A DNA stretch of 64,000 nt from Oidiodendron maius Zn (Eukaryota; Ascomycota; Leotiomycetes; Myxotrichaceae), in assembly GCA_000827325.1 (NCBI GenBank), contig KN832877.1, forward strand, positions 1,302,001-1,366,000, read 5' to 3'. Shown piece after piece: positions 1-13,028 of this stretch. The translations under genes were made by a program, and so were the position numbers. Below the pieces are notes generated by a model. It was given only the letters and a program-made list of their open reading frames with translations, searched no databases and had not been told where the DNA came from. The stretch's first letter is position 1, and each line of letters opens with the position of its first letter.

Positions 1-1456
1 GTGACGAGGACACATTGGCAGAGACCAGACCATAATGATGTTTGCACAGAACCCTCATGTGGCAAGAGGCTCGGCCCTATGAATGGGAGCGTGAACTGTA
101 GGAAATGCGGCCGGCTGTTTTGCGAAGACCATACGATGTACCAGATGAAGCTTTCCAGATCAGCCCACCATGAACCCGTCAGAGGTCTCTGGTGCAGGGT
201 TTGCGAGACATGCTACAAGTCAAGGGAAGGGTATAATGATCACAACGGACATAGCCAAGACCACACCAAGGCCTTTTTGGCCATGCGAAGTAAAGTACTG
301 GATAAACAGTATTTGGAGATCTCACGGCTTGAGAAACGCCTCACGAAACTTACTCAATTACTGACTAATCCACCAGAGGATGTTCAAAGCAGTAATGGAG
401 GAATATTATCGCTCGCCGGACAAAAGAACCAACGAAAACTCCTTGAGCAGTCGGTTGTCACTTGGGAAGAAGATGCCAAGGTCTCAAAATGTCCGTTCTG
501 CCAACAGGAGTTTGGTTCGTGGTCATTTCGGCGCCATCACTGCCGACTTTGCGGTCGAGTAGTTTGTGCAGATCCACGGACAGGTTGCTCCTCGGAAATA
601 GGTCTGAACGTGGCAGCTGGTAAGATTTTCCTCTCAAGCTGTCCTAACATACGCCGATTGACCGAATTCAGGTACTGATATTCTGTCAGAAAAAGCCGGC
701 GACCTGGCCCTCGACATCCGGATGTGTCGAGACTGCAAAACAACCGTCTTCTCAAAGAAGGACTTTGAAGCAGAGAGCTTGCACAAACCGGCTGATCAGC
801 GAGCATATGAGAACCTTGTGCAATTCGAAAAGGGCATCCGACTCCTGCTACCCAATTTTCATCGCTTACTTACCGCACTCCAGGATCCCGAGAAACCACC
901 AACTCCAGCCCAACTGGCCGAAGCTTCGAAAGTTCGAAAACGGCTGATTGATTCATTTGGGAAGTATGATATCGCAGCGAAGAGGATCAGAGACCTACCC
1001 ACCAATAGTCCTGCGCAGAAGAAAATGCAGATGAGCATATATCAGCAAAGCGCAAATTTTCTTAATTTGCACATGTTGCCTCTTAAACAGCTGCCAAAAT
1101 TGCTCAAGCACGCTTCTCCACAAGGCGCCAGCAGTCTACCTACCAACGGCCGGTCAGCCCTCTCAAGCATCAAATATAATGACATCGATTCCGCCTCTCA
1201 AGTCTCGAGTACGAGTGTTGTCTCTGCGATGGAGGCGGAGGAGAAAGAGCTACGAGAAAAACTCATCGTGCTGGAAGAGCAGAAGTTCTTCGTCAGCGAG
1301 ATGATTGCGGACGCGAATAAACGGAGGAAGTTTGAGGAGGTAGCCAGTTTGAGCGCCAACCGATCGGATCTCGAACGCGAGATTGACGCCGTGCAGGGAA
1401 TGATCAGTCAGTTGGATTTTGCAGGGGCGTATGCTCAGGGATCGGGCATAAATTAG
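1..1456 (+). CDS. PEP7: PEP7/VAC1-like FYVE zinc-finger protein (5' partial)
   Basis: Two exons, 1-619 and 672-1456, joined by a GTAAGA...CAG intron. The 5' end is outside the window, because the frame is open from base 1 and begins at GTG, not ATG. The first zinc cluster has CTEPSCGKRL, CRKCGRLFCEDH. A FYVE domain follows, with CPFCQQEF and the phosphoinositide-binding RRHHCRLCG motif; the intron splits it before the final CRDCK cysteine pair. A helical C-terminus rich in KR, E and L resembles the Rab-binding part of Pep7/Vac1/rabenosyn-5. Known family role: a PI3P- and Rab5-binding tether for Golgi-to-endosome vesicle fusion and vacuolar protein sorting. Two zinc domains plus a rabenosyn-like tail favour PEP7 over other FYVE proteins. 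Confidence 0.85.
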
Positions 1457-1553
1457 ATGTTTATCGATATTGCGTGTATGCAAGCGAGTATATTAATGAT
1501 GGGGTGGGTTTAACGTGCATTGCAGGCGTCTGGGGTCGGAAATATAGAGAGGC

Positions 1554-2412
1554 GTGTTTATATGCGGGGGGCATTATTGCGTGGCGTTTGAGACGTATGA
1601 AGCTCATCAACGAATTGACATACCCCCATATAGTGAAGAATACTTTATTCAGGAATGGGCTTCTACAGAATTCGCGTCGTGGTCTCGACAACTTCGAGTT
1701 GTGAATTTTCGTAGGGCGCACAAACTATCTACTTTTGGACTTGAGGGTAAGGTGTATAGAGTCCAAATTACCTGTCGAGAGCAAAAGGAAGCAAATGGGG
1801 CATTTAAGACTTTACTGTTGCAATCGGTTGCTCAAGTAGTTACAAATGCTTGTGAAACAGGCTTCCCCTCTGCCAAGTCGGCGAATGGCAAATTCGAAAT
1901 GGACTTTCTCAAGCAACCTCTCGGGGAATGGCTATCAAATATTTTCCTAAGATAACGCATTCAACCGAGCCTCTTTTGCTTGGCATTGCTATGACGCTTA
2001 CTGTTGGCCTCGATTTTGAATCGAATTGCCCTCTTCTCGACTTGTCTCAATACCGTCTCGATTTTCTGGCCTATTTGGTGGGAATCTTACCCACTCTTGA
2101 TATGTTTAGTACTACGCAACTTTTGTCGCAGGTTCTGGAGGCACAAGAACTGGCAGGCAATTCACGGTATTTCTATGCCGCTGCCATAGCGGTTTTTCTA
2201 CGCGACGGACGATGCATTCGGTATGGGCCCCCGAGCCGCGCAGACTGGCGATCATATCCTTTTGTTATATGGCAGCAATGCTCCATGCGTGCTTCGGACA
2301 AAGGGTCTATACTATCAATTTGTTGGCGAATGCTAACTGCACCAGCGTATGCGCAGTGAAGCAATTGAACTGGCCGTTGAAGAATTGCTCGCTATCGAGG
2401 AGTTCGAAATAA
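1554..2412 (+). pseudogene. Decayed protein-coding gene, function unknown
   Basis: Protein-like sequence runs through this stretch but moves between reading frames: 1554-1955 (ends in GEWLSNIFLR), then 1928-2359 (contains LDLSQYRLDFLAYLVGILP), then a third frame near 2350-2412 (MRSEAIELAVEEL). There is at least one frame change near 1950 and another near 2230-2350. No GT/AG pair I could find restores one frame, so decay is more likely than splicing. Composition looks coding (amphipathic helices, few rare codons). I do not recognise the family. It could also be a live gene with introns I failed to see. Confidence 0.35.
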
Positions 2413-3028
2413 GATAGTTTCATTACCTAGACATGAAATTTACGAGAGGCACTATCAAGTGTAGTGGCCTAGTTTTGGTCGTTATGTTAAATTATTGTTC
2501 TCGAACTACAATTACTATGTAAATTATACGTTAGACATATACGTGCATATTTATGACTCCCACTGCACCCAGTTCATTACGAAGACTTTACAACAATACT
2601 TGCTGCTCCATTTGTATGGATGCTTACTGTAGTCTTGTGGCATATAAATTAAGACACTTGCCAGGAGTTTGTATTGACGTGTTGTAGATATTTTTTCCTG
2701 GGGGTGGGGGTTGAGGTTTTTTGATACATTTGCACGCTACACCATAGGACCGTCATAGTATCCCTGTTTATCAAATGTAAAATGGCCACGGATAGCAAGG
2801 CTTTTGGGACATTAAAATGCGAACAAATTCACAGAGTATCCTAAGTGTCTTGATATCTAGCATGCATTTAACCGAGTTGAGACTCCCTGCTACCAATACA
2901 ATCACAGAAGCAAGGAGCCAGAAGCTGGCTAGATGATATGGAATATTATACAAGTTATGCGACCTCATGCCCATGCCGTATTTCGTCTCATCAATCGTAA
3001 GCCTGCGGCCTAAACGTAGTCGCCTTCG
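2413..3028. other. Intergenic, no gene seen
   Basis: AT-rich spacer between the decayed gene and the 3' end of the CDP-diacylglycerol synthase gene. No open frame here has coding character and I see no repeat. Confidence 0.5.
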
Positions 3029-4592
3029 TCATCTTTTCCCCACTATACTATTGACACACTGAATGAGCTGTTGCGGAGTCAGCAGTTGAAACAAACATAA
3101 TCTCAGAAGATATTTGAATGAATAGAGCTTACCTCTTCGGAAACCACTCCTTGGTTGACCAAGTGCTTTCCGATGCCCTTCACCAGCTCCATCTGCTCCT
3201 CTGGACTCAGGCCCGTGATGGCCATCTCGATCACTCCTCCTAGTGAGACTTTGTACACGGCGATGAAACTGTGGTAGTACATGTATGCAAAGAAACCCAT
3301 TATGAACTGGCAATCCATGCGATCAGTGATACCTCCGTGTCCGGGGATCGAGTCGCCAAAATCTTTGATCTTGAATGTGCGCTTTAGGCCTGAGGCAAAG
3401 AAACCACCAAATGGCGCAATGAGCGATGCGAATGTACCGAAGACGAAGACGTGTATCTGCATTGGCGCCATATTGAAGGATTTAATATATGGGAACCAAA
3501 TAGGAAGATGGTAAGTGCGCGGGATAAAGACCGGATTTGGGGTGCATTGGAGACCGGTCCAGATATTTGCGCCGAGATCCTGAGAACATCAGCATTGCTC
3601 AGCGATCCAGGTAACATCTACTTACGTTTACAGGGCAAATGAAGTATTTGTAGCGCATCAAGACATTGGCCATGCCAATACCGAATATGACGGTAAGAAC
3701 CCAAGCTCCTACGAATCCCTCCACCGTCTTCTTTGGCGATAACTTGATGAGCTGTGTCCGCCCAAATGTAATACCACAAACGTAGGCAAAAATGTCATTG
3801 CAGATGACCAGAGAAGCAGGCAAGAAGAACCAGATCATGCCTTCGAAGACGTTATTCATAACAAAATGCGCCTGGACGACGATCAGATACAATGCCATGT
3901 GTGTCCATGCAAACTGCGTGAATTGGAATCGGTAGTGTCCTGCCTGCAGAGATGCCACAAAGAAGACAAATCCTACTTTATGTGAGCTTCTGCTGAGAGC
4001 GGTCAACGGATCATGGAATACCTACCGATGACATAGAGCATAAAGCTGATGAACCGGTGATGTGTTGCAAAGGGAAGCAGCACCTTGTCCACTAACACTA
4101 TGTGCTTGAAGTAGTATATGACGCTCTCACCATACAAAAAGTACATGGTCGTTGCAAGCCAGTACCAATTCAGCGCCTTGGTAAACCGCAGCTGCCGGGC
4201 CCGACTAGGAACATTGGCAATGGCAATGACCTCCTTGAAGGACACGATTTGCACTGCCGTTACGATGCCAATGATGTAGATGTGACCCATGAACATGGCT
4301 CCAAAGAAGGCCCCAATCATGACAAATGTCCATATTGATCGAGTAACGAAGGTCTGTTTCTTCTTCTCGTATTCAGAGACGGGCGGTGGCTGCAGCAACA
4401 CATCACACATTAACATGCCTTCTCATCGCCCCTAGACCATGGAGAACTAACCTCGACAGCAGCCCCATTCTTCACGGGAGAACCAGGTTCGGAGGCTGCC
4501 TCACTGATGTCCGAGAAGCTGCTCCTTCTGCCATCACTAGAAGCGTGCCCACTCCGATGGTTGAACTTGATCCCACGACGTGGCTTGGGCAT
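3029..4592 (-). CDS. CDS1: Phosphatidate cytidylyltransferase (CDP-diacylglycerol synthase)
   Basis: Five exons on the minus strand: 4592-4452, 4389-4026, 3972-3626, 3579-3133, 3067-3029, giving 445 residues. The start MPKPRRGIKF opens a basic, Ser-rich cytosolic tail of about 60 residues, followed by several hydrophobic membrane segments. The family signature is complete near the C-terminus: SGLKRTFKIKDFGD, then IPGHGGITDRMDC, which holds the catalytic Asp residues. The enzyme makes CDP-diacylglycerol from CTP and phosphatidic acid in the ER membrane, the branch point for phosphatidylinositol, phosphatidylserine and cardiolipin. Length matches fungal CDS1. It is divergent from the RAD26-like gene, 658 bp apart. 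Confidence 0.95.
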
Positions 4593-5250
4593 CTTGGACT
4601 CTACTGTCTATAGTTTTCCGTGTTCCTGGTATGCCTGTCGATGCTACTAGCAGATTGGCCTCGAGATGGAACAAACGATGCTCGAATGCGCTCTCGCACA
4701 CAGTTGAGCGCAGTCACCAAGCGTTTCCACGGACAGCGGGCTCCAGACAGCTCCAGACAGGGCGGGACGGGGAGGTTGAGAGGGCCAGAGGAAGACTGTC
4801 GCCGTCGTTGTTGTCGAGCTGGCACGCCAAGAGGTGGCTGACGTATCCTGATCCCCGGCAGTTTCTGATGCTGGCTTTGTGAAGTCGCGACGGGTGGACT
4901 CCGTGGCGCTGGTCACAGCAGGGCTAAAGGGGCGACGATTCAGGTCAAGAAAAGTGCAGAGTTGCTGCGGGAAGGATCTGCATTCTGCACACGACCGAGT
5001 CTTTCAGGTGATGGAACAAATTGCCCGACAGCGTAGAACCAATTCGTCGCCGAGGGAGCCGATAGCTTGGCTGCAATGTGAAGATCGCGGACGGCGAGCA
5101 GAAGGCGGTCTAAGGCAGCAGAATCGAACCGCGTCCCCCCAAATCAACATGGAAATAATATGGAGACGACCTCCGCGCTCGAGCGTGGAAAGGGATTGAA
5201 GACTCCACGGCATTCGAGTGCCCGCGCCCAATGAAGGCCTCGCTGCACGC
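4593..5250. promoter_or_regulatory. Shared divergent promoter region, CDS1 / RAD26-like
   Basis: 658 bp between two divergent start codons. GC-richer than neighbouring spacers. Two adjacent copies of GCTCCAGACA lie near 4740-4760. No clear TATA box seen. The role as promoter is inferred from position only. Confidence 0.4.
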
Positions 5251-7587
5251 ATGGCTGCCCACGCAGACAGAGAGAGCAACTTCTCGGACGATGATCTCGA
5301 CGACCTCCCTCCTAATACCCTGGCAGAGCTCGAGAACAATGCCATCCGCCTGACTCAAGCCGCCCACACTCACGGCGGGCCAGACGTGCTACCCTCCTCC
5401 GACTATGGGGAAGATTTCGACGACGAAGATCTCGACGATGCTGTGGTAATCGACGAGGCGAGGAGTGCCCCGGCCATAGTTCCAGCTCTGCACCGACAGC
5501 CCTTGAGCCAGACATCGCAGCGGGACCAGCAATTTCTACATCGCCGTCCATACGGCAACGCATCGCATGCCAGCATACAGCGGCAAGAAGCCCTTCTTCA
5601 TCAGCCCGGCCGTGATCGTCTGCCCAGCCCAGCTGTGTTGCCTAGGAAGCCAGCTCCGCTCCGCCAGGGCAGCCAGACACAGGCGACAGACGAGGCGGCC
5701 TTGTTACGGAGTCAACTCGAAGAGGTGCGTATTACAAACACACTAGAAATATACACCTAACTGACAATTCTTAAAGACACGCAGAGAACTGGCGGCCCTA
5801 AAACGAGACAACTATACTCGAACTGGCGAGATCGCAATCGTCCGCAGCCAGTTGGAGAGGCAGGCGAAGGAGAGGGAACGCGAGCGGGCGGCCCTACAAA
5901 AGGCTGGAGAGGAGAAGCTTGCGAATCAGCGCAAGGAGCTCGAGGCAGCGCAGATTGCTGCTAGGGCCGCAGTGACTGAGCGAGATTTTATCAAGCAGGA
6001 CCTACTTGAGGTGCAGAGGGCTCAGAATGTGAATAAGGCTGCAGAGAAAAGGGATATCGGGATAATCACACCCAAGAAAAAGAAGGCGCTTCCTCACCGA
6101 GATGGATTTGATGACGATGAGGTTGATGTCCTATCACCATCGAAACTGTCGCCATCTAAATTCAAGAATCGCATTGGCACTCCGACGAAAGCCGCAAAGC
6201 GAAAGAGAAAAGCCGTGGACAGTCCAATCGCTCCTCTAGATGTCATACAGACTGAAGAGAAGCCCGAGCAAAAACTTCCTATCTCCGAAGAAGGCATCGC
6301 AGCGAAGTTATATGTACAGGATGATCGATTTGATGTAAGTTTTCCATCTTCTACTATAAAACATATTCTGATTCTTGAAGTTTCTTGGTACAATGCTGGA
6401 CCATCGCCCATATCGTGATCACCCTCGCACGATCGAAGAGCTTGGAAAGCACGCCCTGCCTTCCGCATCTAAGGAATCATTTGAATCGATCATCCTGGGT
6501 CAAATACCTACCTTGGGTCGTGGCAGACCCCCGAATGATCTGCCTATCGAGTTTTGTGAGCTTCTGATTTCTCTGTGGAGAAAATCTTTCGAAGAGAAAT
6601 ATGTATGCTTTCATCACCCACCCAAATACTTTCTAGCTAACTCTACTAAAGTATGCTCCGATATATCTCTTTATTGACATGTTGACACTAGCGCTTGAGA
6701 TGAAAACTCTCGCTATTGCGCCGTACATTATCGATGCTCTCGTTCCTATTGCCCAACTTACCGCCGATCTCGTAGCAATACCTCGCTTTGGAACAAAATC
6801 GTCCGCTCCCTATGACGAAGATATCAATCCCTCGTCCTGCCTTGCCATCCTCCATCTCGCGGCACTCGGCTGCATGAACGACACGTCCGATATGAAACGC
6901 TTCTGGCGATTAATGCGCTGGGATTTTATTCTTCTAATTCTTAGTACCAACCAACCGACTGAAGATTTCGAAATGATGCTGAGATTACTGAGCACAAGTG
7001 TTTTCCACGACACATTTGGCATGATTGCACCAGACGATCCACATACGCAGCAAAAAAACACCGGATACATCATCGATCGACTAACATATCCCCTATTCGA
7101 GATTCCGTACATGCCTACAGGGACGGACAAGGTGCCGGCGGATGTACTGTTGCACTTGCGTCTTGAGATATTGCGCCTCTTGATGAGCATGACTCGTAGT
7201 CCGTACGCGAGTCTCGCCCTGGCTAGCCATCCCAATGCTGTAGGCCGCCTTGTTAGCCTCATGAGTGACGAGCTTGATGTTCTTTACGACTATTGCGCCG
7301 GCCATGAATCTAGCGCATTAATTCTCACCCTCTCAACACGTCTTCTCTACTACCTCGTCACCACCTACGAGCTCGACATGCAGTCTAAACTGGCATCGAT
7401 ACATGGTGGCAGCCAGAAATACCTTCTTGTTCTTTCCCGGCTCAACTTCGCAGAAGATGACCTCGTGCTGGAGAGCGGGATTGACATGGATGTTCAAAGC
7501 CTGGCACTCGAGATGCTAAACTTAAAGGTCACGCCAGAGGAGGTAGACGAGGTGAATGGAGCCTTTGCAGGTTGTTTGCGTGAATGA
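5251..7587 (+). CDS. RAD26/ATRIP-like DNA-damage checkpoint protein
   Basis: Four exons: 5251-5724, 5777-6334, 6381-6602, 6652-7587, giving 729 residues. The in-frame codon at 5218 is GTG, so the first ATG (5251) is taken as start. The N-terminus is an acidic motif (SDDDLDDLPPNTL), followed by a disordered stretch. Next comes a charged coiled coil from about residue 155 (RRELAALKRDNYTR, then KERERERAALQ), then a basic Lys-rich segment (TPKKKKALP, KAAKRKRK). The C-terminal 400 residues are helical repeats, with FLGTMLDHRPYRDHP at an exon start. This order matches S. pombe Rad26 / Aspergillus UvsD (ATRIP). These recruit the ATR kinase to RPA-coated single-stranded DNA. Sequence divergence in this family is high, so the call rests on layout and the N-terminal and mid motifs. 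Confidence 0.8.
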
Positions 7588-9010
7588 ATATTATAAGTCA
7601 GCATTGCATTGATTAGGTATAGAGTTAGGTTTGGGATGGAGTTTGGGAAAATTCATTTGCAACGAACACGCCGAAGTACGATACATGATATAAATATTAG
7701 TAACTGGATCATATCAATGTGCACTACAAGTTAGAGTGACGACCAGGCCTTCCCTTGTGATGAGAGCTATGAGTCGATTTCGTCAAGTGATGAGAAATGC
7801 GGGTTGGCAAGCTGCTTGGCGACAGCGGCGACTTGATAGTGGATATGGCTGTTGGCCAGCTCTTTGGGACATCATTAGTGACGATAGGGAGAGTGCTTGC
7901 TCTTGCTTGTCTACTGGCATACCGCTAACTAGTCCGGTTGGCTGTTAGTTTCCCGATGTTGGGCATGGGAGAGTGACTCGCCGGCCTATCTAGGGCGGCA
8001 ACTAAGGCTTTTGAAGATATATTTTGCCGGCGATTGTGTTTAAAAATAAGGATACGATTTTGAAATGTTGACTGGATCTTTTGTGCAGAGGCATAAAGAG
8101 GGAGACTCTCGATTTATTTATGTCTTTCAATCCTTTCACATGCCTTTGATGAGAGGTGATATGGCCCGTTGCGCCGTAGGATGACGGAAAGTGCTTGAGA
8201 AACCTGAAACCTTTCAGATTAATCGATGAGCCATTTTTTCGCTCTGCTGTATTATATGTCAGTCTTGCGAATCTTGTATATATTGCGTGCGGGTTGCAGG
8301 CTCCAGGTGTGCTTCTCTCTTGTTTCTAACAGTTAAAGGTTCGTCTTAGTAACCCTCCTTACTCGTTTCAGCTTGAATGAACGTTAAAAAAAGCCTTTTA
8401 TGGTCCTGTTACAGGCATAGTCCGTCACCATAGCATGCTTCATACAAGGCTTTGTCCATGTTAGCAAAAAAGCCGTACAGCCTCAATTTCGGCATATATC
8501 CTTGACGGGTAATTGAGAGTTGCAACTTCCGCCAACTATCTGCCAGGCACGGCGGTACATTTAGCGTGCCTCGTCGACAAGACATGTTTGAATACGGCAT
8601 GGGACAAAGCAGCCTTGGAATATATTATACTGGAAACTGATTGGAAGCAGGCAGCCTAAGTGATACGTTTTGAAATATCCACACCAATTGGCAGAATATT
8701 CACATCGGCAGTCGACTTCCACTGTAATTACTCCATCACGCAAGGGCTTGGGAATATGGGGAGAAATAAACCGGAATGGAGCCATGATAGCCCCTATATT
8801 TTTCAAAGCAGATTGCTCTCGTATACGTGCGTGTACTGTCATATTGGCTAACAGTATCAAAAATTTACCATTCCACCATTTGAGACACGCATCCTCTCAT
8901 ACTTTAGAAGGACTGTCAGTCGTGCTACCTAGATTTGACATGAGGCTAAGATCACGAATCACACCTTTCACGGAAGATTTTCTAAAATATATAATCCTTT
9001 GATTATTTGT
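7588..9010. other. Intergenic, no gene seen
   Basis: 1.4 kb between the 3' ends of the RAD26-like gene and the Zn2Cys6 regulator. Only short open frames (60-110 codons) without recognisable domains, start context or introns. I see no repeat or RNA gene. Confidence 0.5.
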
Positions 9011-11241
9011 TCAGAGATTTCCCGTGCTCCACCAATCGTTCAACCCTGATTCTAATTCCGGACGCTGCGTAAAAAAGCTCTCTTCGAGCACGGCTAATTC
9101 TTCATCAGAGTATACGAATGGCATGCCCCGCATCGCAGATTCGACACTTGCTGAAGCGAAATCCTGCGTATCAACTCTGGTAGGAGGGGGAAGTGGAGAT
9201 GTATGACCCATCTCTGTCGTGCTGTAAAGTAATCCAGAGTGTAAAGATGGGCCAAAGAGATTTCTAGCACTTCCAAGAACTTCGCTTGAAGTGCAATACT
9301 CTAAAACCTCCCAAAATTGACCGAGATCCACAAGTAAATTTCGATCTGGTGCCTGTCCATAGGCTGATGTCAACGTTTCACCGAGTCTCTCCAGCTTATC
9401 TGCCTGTAATAAGTTAGAAAAATTCTCCGTGGTGTTACCTAACTTACTAGTCGACCAACATGAGGCCATTCTTGGAAACCTCGGACAAACTTCAAACATT
9501 TTGCGAAGTTCTCCATCTTCTGTTCTCGAATTTCAGCATCCTCCACGAAGCTTTCCTGTAAATATATGGTAGCAGTGATGGCGACGCAATGGCCCAAGAA
9601 GGGGTCGGTCACTTTGAATGACTTGGCCTCAAGCATCCCAATTAAATGTGTTATCCAGCTGGTGTGAGAAGAGACCAAATCTGCAGTACTTTGAAGAAAC
9701 ATTTCTGGGATAATTGGAGATTTGAAGTTTCGAAGCCTCAACGATAACAGGAGAGGATGATTGAGGAGACAGAGATTCGTATGATACAATATCTGCAGGT
9801 ATATCCAAGGGCCCCAATAATCCCGATTGGCATTCAATTCCTCTATGGCCTTCTTCGAAAATTGCGCGGGCTTGAAACGATGAACATTAGGCATCCGTGT
9901 TTCGGATTCCATTTGCTGTGCCATGATGGTGGCGTATTCTGACTGAGGTGACCATGGTGGGAGTTTGCTAGGCTTCCCTCGCCTTCTGGCATACCTTGTG
10001 ATCTTAAACCAGATTTCACTAAGCTGAAGAGTACATGCGACAACACCTGTATCTTGATTTCTGGACAGGTTATTGATCACTACAGTGCTGCCATCCGCTT
10101 GATTGGGAGTCTTGGCGCTTTCAGGGTACCACGGGAGATTTTCTTCCCCAGCAAGATCCATAATACCAAAATCAGCTGCCTGCAATGTCTTAAGAAGATA
10201 CAGGCCCCAAAAGCACCGACGCCGCTCTTCGAGAACTATTGATGTGAACGATTGCTGACTTTCTGAAGTAAGGCCAGCACTATGGGCTAGGCTGATTGCC
10301 AGACTGCCATGCATGCTAGCCCGTCTTGTGTTTCCATCTGTATCTGATTTAGTACGTGCCGAGGGAGAAAGTCGTGATCTCCACTTACTTGTGAAATCAA
10401 CCATACTCAGTAAGCTCAGGGTTTGTAGTGTTGAGAGTTCTACTTTCCCTTCACAAATTCTACCCATCACAAGTTGTCGTGATTTTTCAAGATAGCCATC
10501 TGCTGAAATCCGCGACATATGATGCTCTAAGAATCGTCCTGCCATTGCAAGAAGCGCAAAAAGTAATTCGGGCTCTCTACTATGCAGAGTCTGCATGAAG
10601 CTGTCTCTTTGAAAGAGTGGAATAGGCTGACAGTCGCAGTAGAGGAGATACGATTCCCCCACAGCGTTGATTAACTCTGGCGAGGGTAATCTTCCCTATA
10701 TATCAGTAACATTCATTTCTCTTATGGAACATAAACTTACTCCCCCGTAGAAGCAGAAACGGAGCCATTTGGTGCTGGGGTCTGAGGAGCCGGATATGCC
10801 GGTGAAGTCGATGGCTGTAGATTTGACCCCGAATTGCTAATGAAGGCTGGACTGGAAACGACTTCTGCTAGCTTGGCTTCTACAAATTTTAGTCGATCCT
10901 CCTAATTAAACCTATCATTAATTATTTGTCTACGAAAATATGGAGCCATTTTCTTACTATTGTTGAATTGTTCGTTGCGTGAACAGAGGCACTTCTACGT
11001 GGCTCGGACACTCTTTCCATGGAGCCTCTGCTGCTTCTCTCAACTTCGTTGGCGTAGAAGCAACTTTGTCTCAACCGAGCACAATGAGAGCAAATTGGCT
11101 TCTCGCCTGGGCATCGTGACTTCTTGCGCCTAATTGCTTTCGTAAGCGCTGGATTCTTGGTGGTCACTGAAATGCAAAATGCACGCACCGGCATGGCTCG
11201 CAAGCCTGTCGAATGCGCTTCGACGCTCGCTCATAGGACAT
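9011..11241 (-). CDS. Zn2Cys6 transcription factor with fungal-specific MHR domain
   Basis: Six exons: 11241-11189, 11129-10958, 10901-10741, 10690-10389, 10337-9448, 9403-9011, giving 656 residues. The first intron splits the zinc cluster, so it is only visible after splicing: ACEPCRRKKSRC, then CSHCARLRQSC, i.e. the six-cysteine CX2CX6C...CX2CX6C layout. A short linker (EDRLKFVEAKL) may dimerise. The middle homology region begins at ELPSPELINAVGESYL and includes TRRASMHGSLAISLAHSAGL. The 51-nt intron 10338-10388 keeps frame and lacks stops, so a naive translation would retain 17 wrong residues. Nuclear DNA-binding regulator; target unknown. It lies 434 bp downstream of the indoleamine dioxygenase gene on the same strand. 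Confidence 0.88.
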
Positions 11242-11674
11242 TTCTTTCTAAGCACACGCATTTGAGACAGCCCAACGGGCGTTATATTCCAGCAGCAATA
11301 TATGCCCTAAATGAACATCCGGAGGGACAGAAGGAATTAGACCCGCTTGGTGAAAGACGCTCAGGGAATCTCAAGTGGGGTGATGAGGGGAGACTTTCAT
11401 CAGCCCGCTTAGTCTTCCTCGCTAACACCCAACCAGTTTAGTGGGCGTAAGGGGTAGCGAAATCTAGGAAGTGAAGACAAAGCTTTCTTAACTTGTGGAC
11501 TGAAGTGGTAAGTAGAAGGATATTGGTTTGAAGATTCTCGCTGCTAAAATAAAACACTACCACACGAAACGAAGAGAGATAATTCGGTAGAGAGAAATAT
11601 ATATTTCTAAAGGGGCGTAGGAGTAGCCGCCTGGGTATGTATCTAAGTCTAAACCATCCAAGATGAGTAGCTCC
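11242..11674. other. Intergenic spacer upstream of the Zn2Cys6 gene
   Basis: 433 bp between the regulator start and the stop of the indoleamine dioxygenase gene, presumably the regulator promoter. A poly-purine stretch lies near 11560-11610. No other gene seen. Confidence 0.4.
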
Positions 11675-13028
11675 CTACGGTAAAGTCGTCTCTCTCGTCT
11701 CGTCTCTACTCTGCTTCAGAAAGGGCATAAGTTCTGTTCCTCCTGTTCCTGACAGGCCCGTCATCGACGACCTATTACTCGACACAGTGGCAATATTCAC
11801 GCCATCGCTTAGACTCTGCAAAGGTTTGCGAGACGGTGCGATTATATACCTGGCGACAATTTGTATATGGATATCTCGGAAAGCAGCAAGTCTTGATACA
11901 GCAGTATTGTATGCTGTCATAATGTCTTCCTCTACTGAAAACTGTTGGACATAATCGCGAATATTTGATTCAGACTCGACTTGTTCAATGAAGAGTCGAT
12001 GGCCTCGGGGCATATACTTTCGCATCTCCTGCTGATAATTAAATTTGGTTCGGTTGCATCTTGATAGACAACTTACCTTTAAATAGTTGTGATTTCCACC
12101 TGAAGTGGTTTCTGCCTTTCTAGAATGTTTCGTTGGAGAGTGCTCTACCCCGAGGATGACGTCAAAGAACTGGATTAGAGAGCTCTGGGCATTGCTGCCG
12201 CCACTATACTGACGCCACTGGCCCTTTCTGTTGCATTCTTCATAGAACACCCCATTTGGTAACCCGGCAGATGCCATGTTTTTGCTTCCAGCAAGGAAGG
12301 GTCGGATCTTGTGATAGAAGACCTCTGGCGAGCATTTCTCATACATTCGTTGTAGGATATTGCCACTTTGCTCAAGACACTTGCCAAATTCAAATAGGCA
12401 TGAAGTCACAATTTGTGGATCATTCATTCGCACTGCGTCTACTGCCTTGAGCATTATTGGGATTATATACGCCCCTTGAGCTTCGATGGCAATAGATATC
12501 CGATAGAACCATGCTTCATCTAGAGTCCCGGTAAACGTATAAAGTATTGAGCTGTTCTCAACAATCGAGAGATCGGAATCGGGGAGACATGTGAAGTTCC
12601 ACAGGTTGAGGGCAGAGTACGTCGCTGTCGCAGGGAGGCCAAGGTGAGCTGAGACAGCCAAAAACGGAACCGAAATTGCTCGGGGTAATATCTGTTGATA
12701 TTAGTATCTTCTCTGATTTTTTAATTCAGTGACATACCTCTGCAGGGCGATGCCCTCCCCAAATATAGGAATGAGTTATGAAGGAAAGCAACACATATGC
12801 CCGCTGCCATTCTCTTTCTGTCTGCAATCTCGAAACCGAGAGTAGTGGTAATCTCTCAGCTTTGAAGCGGAACGTCTTGTTACGAAGAAGAGCAGGCACT
12901 TCATCAACGATGTCTTCCCAGTCCTTATAATACTGATTTAGTCTTCGAAGCGGTTGTTCCTCTGGGAGGAACCCAGTGTGAGGAGAAATGCCAAACTGGT
13001 CGAGCGCAATATTCAGTGGCCCTAGCAT
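11675..13028 (-). CDS. Indoleamine 2,3-dioxygenase family protein
   Basis: Three exons: 13028-12738, 12691-12077, 12028-11675, giving 419 residues. The start MLGPLNIALDQFGISP is chosen because family members begin just before the FDISPRTGFLPEE-like motif, here FGISPHTGFLPEEQP. The haem-binding region is clear: MPRGHRLFIEQVE carries the proximal histidine, as in IDO1 (MPPAHRNF). SSLIQFFDVILGVEH and the preceding Arg/Gly-rich segment fit the family. Predicted reaction: haem-dependent ring opening of tryptophan (or another indole) to N-formylkynurenine, in the cytosol, feeding kynurenine/NAD synthesis or tryptophan breakdown. Fungi carry several IDO paralogues with different efficiencies, and which one this is cannot be told. 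Ends with a Ser/Thr-rich tail. Confidence 0.92.
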
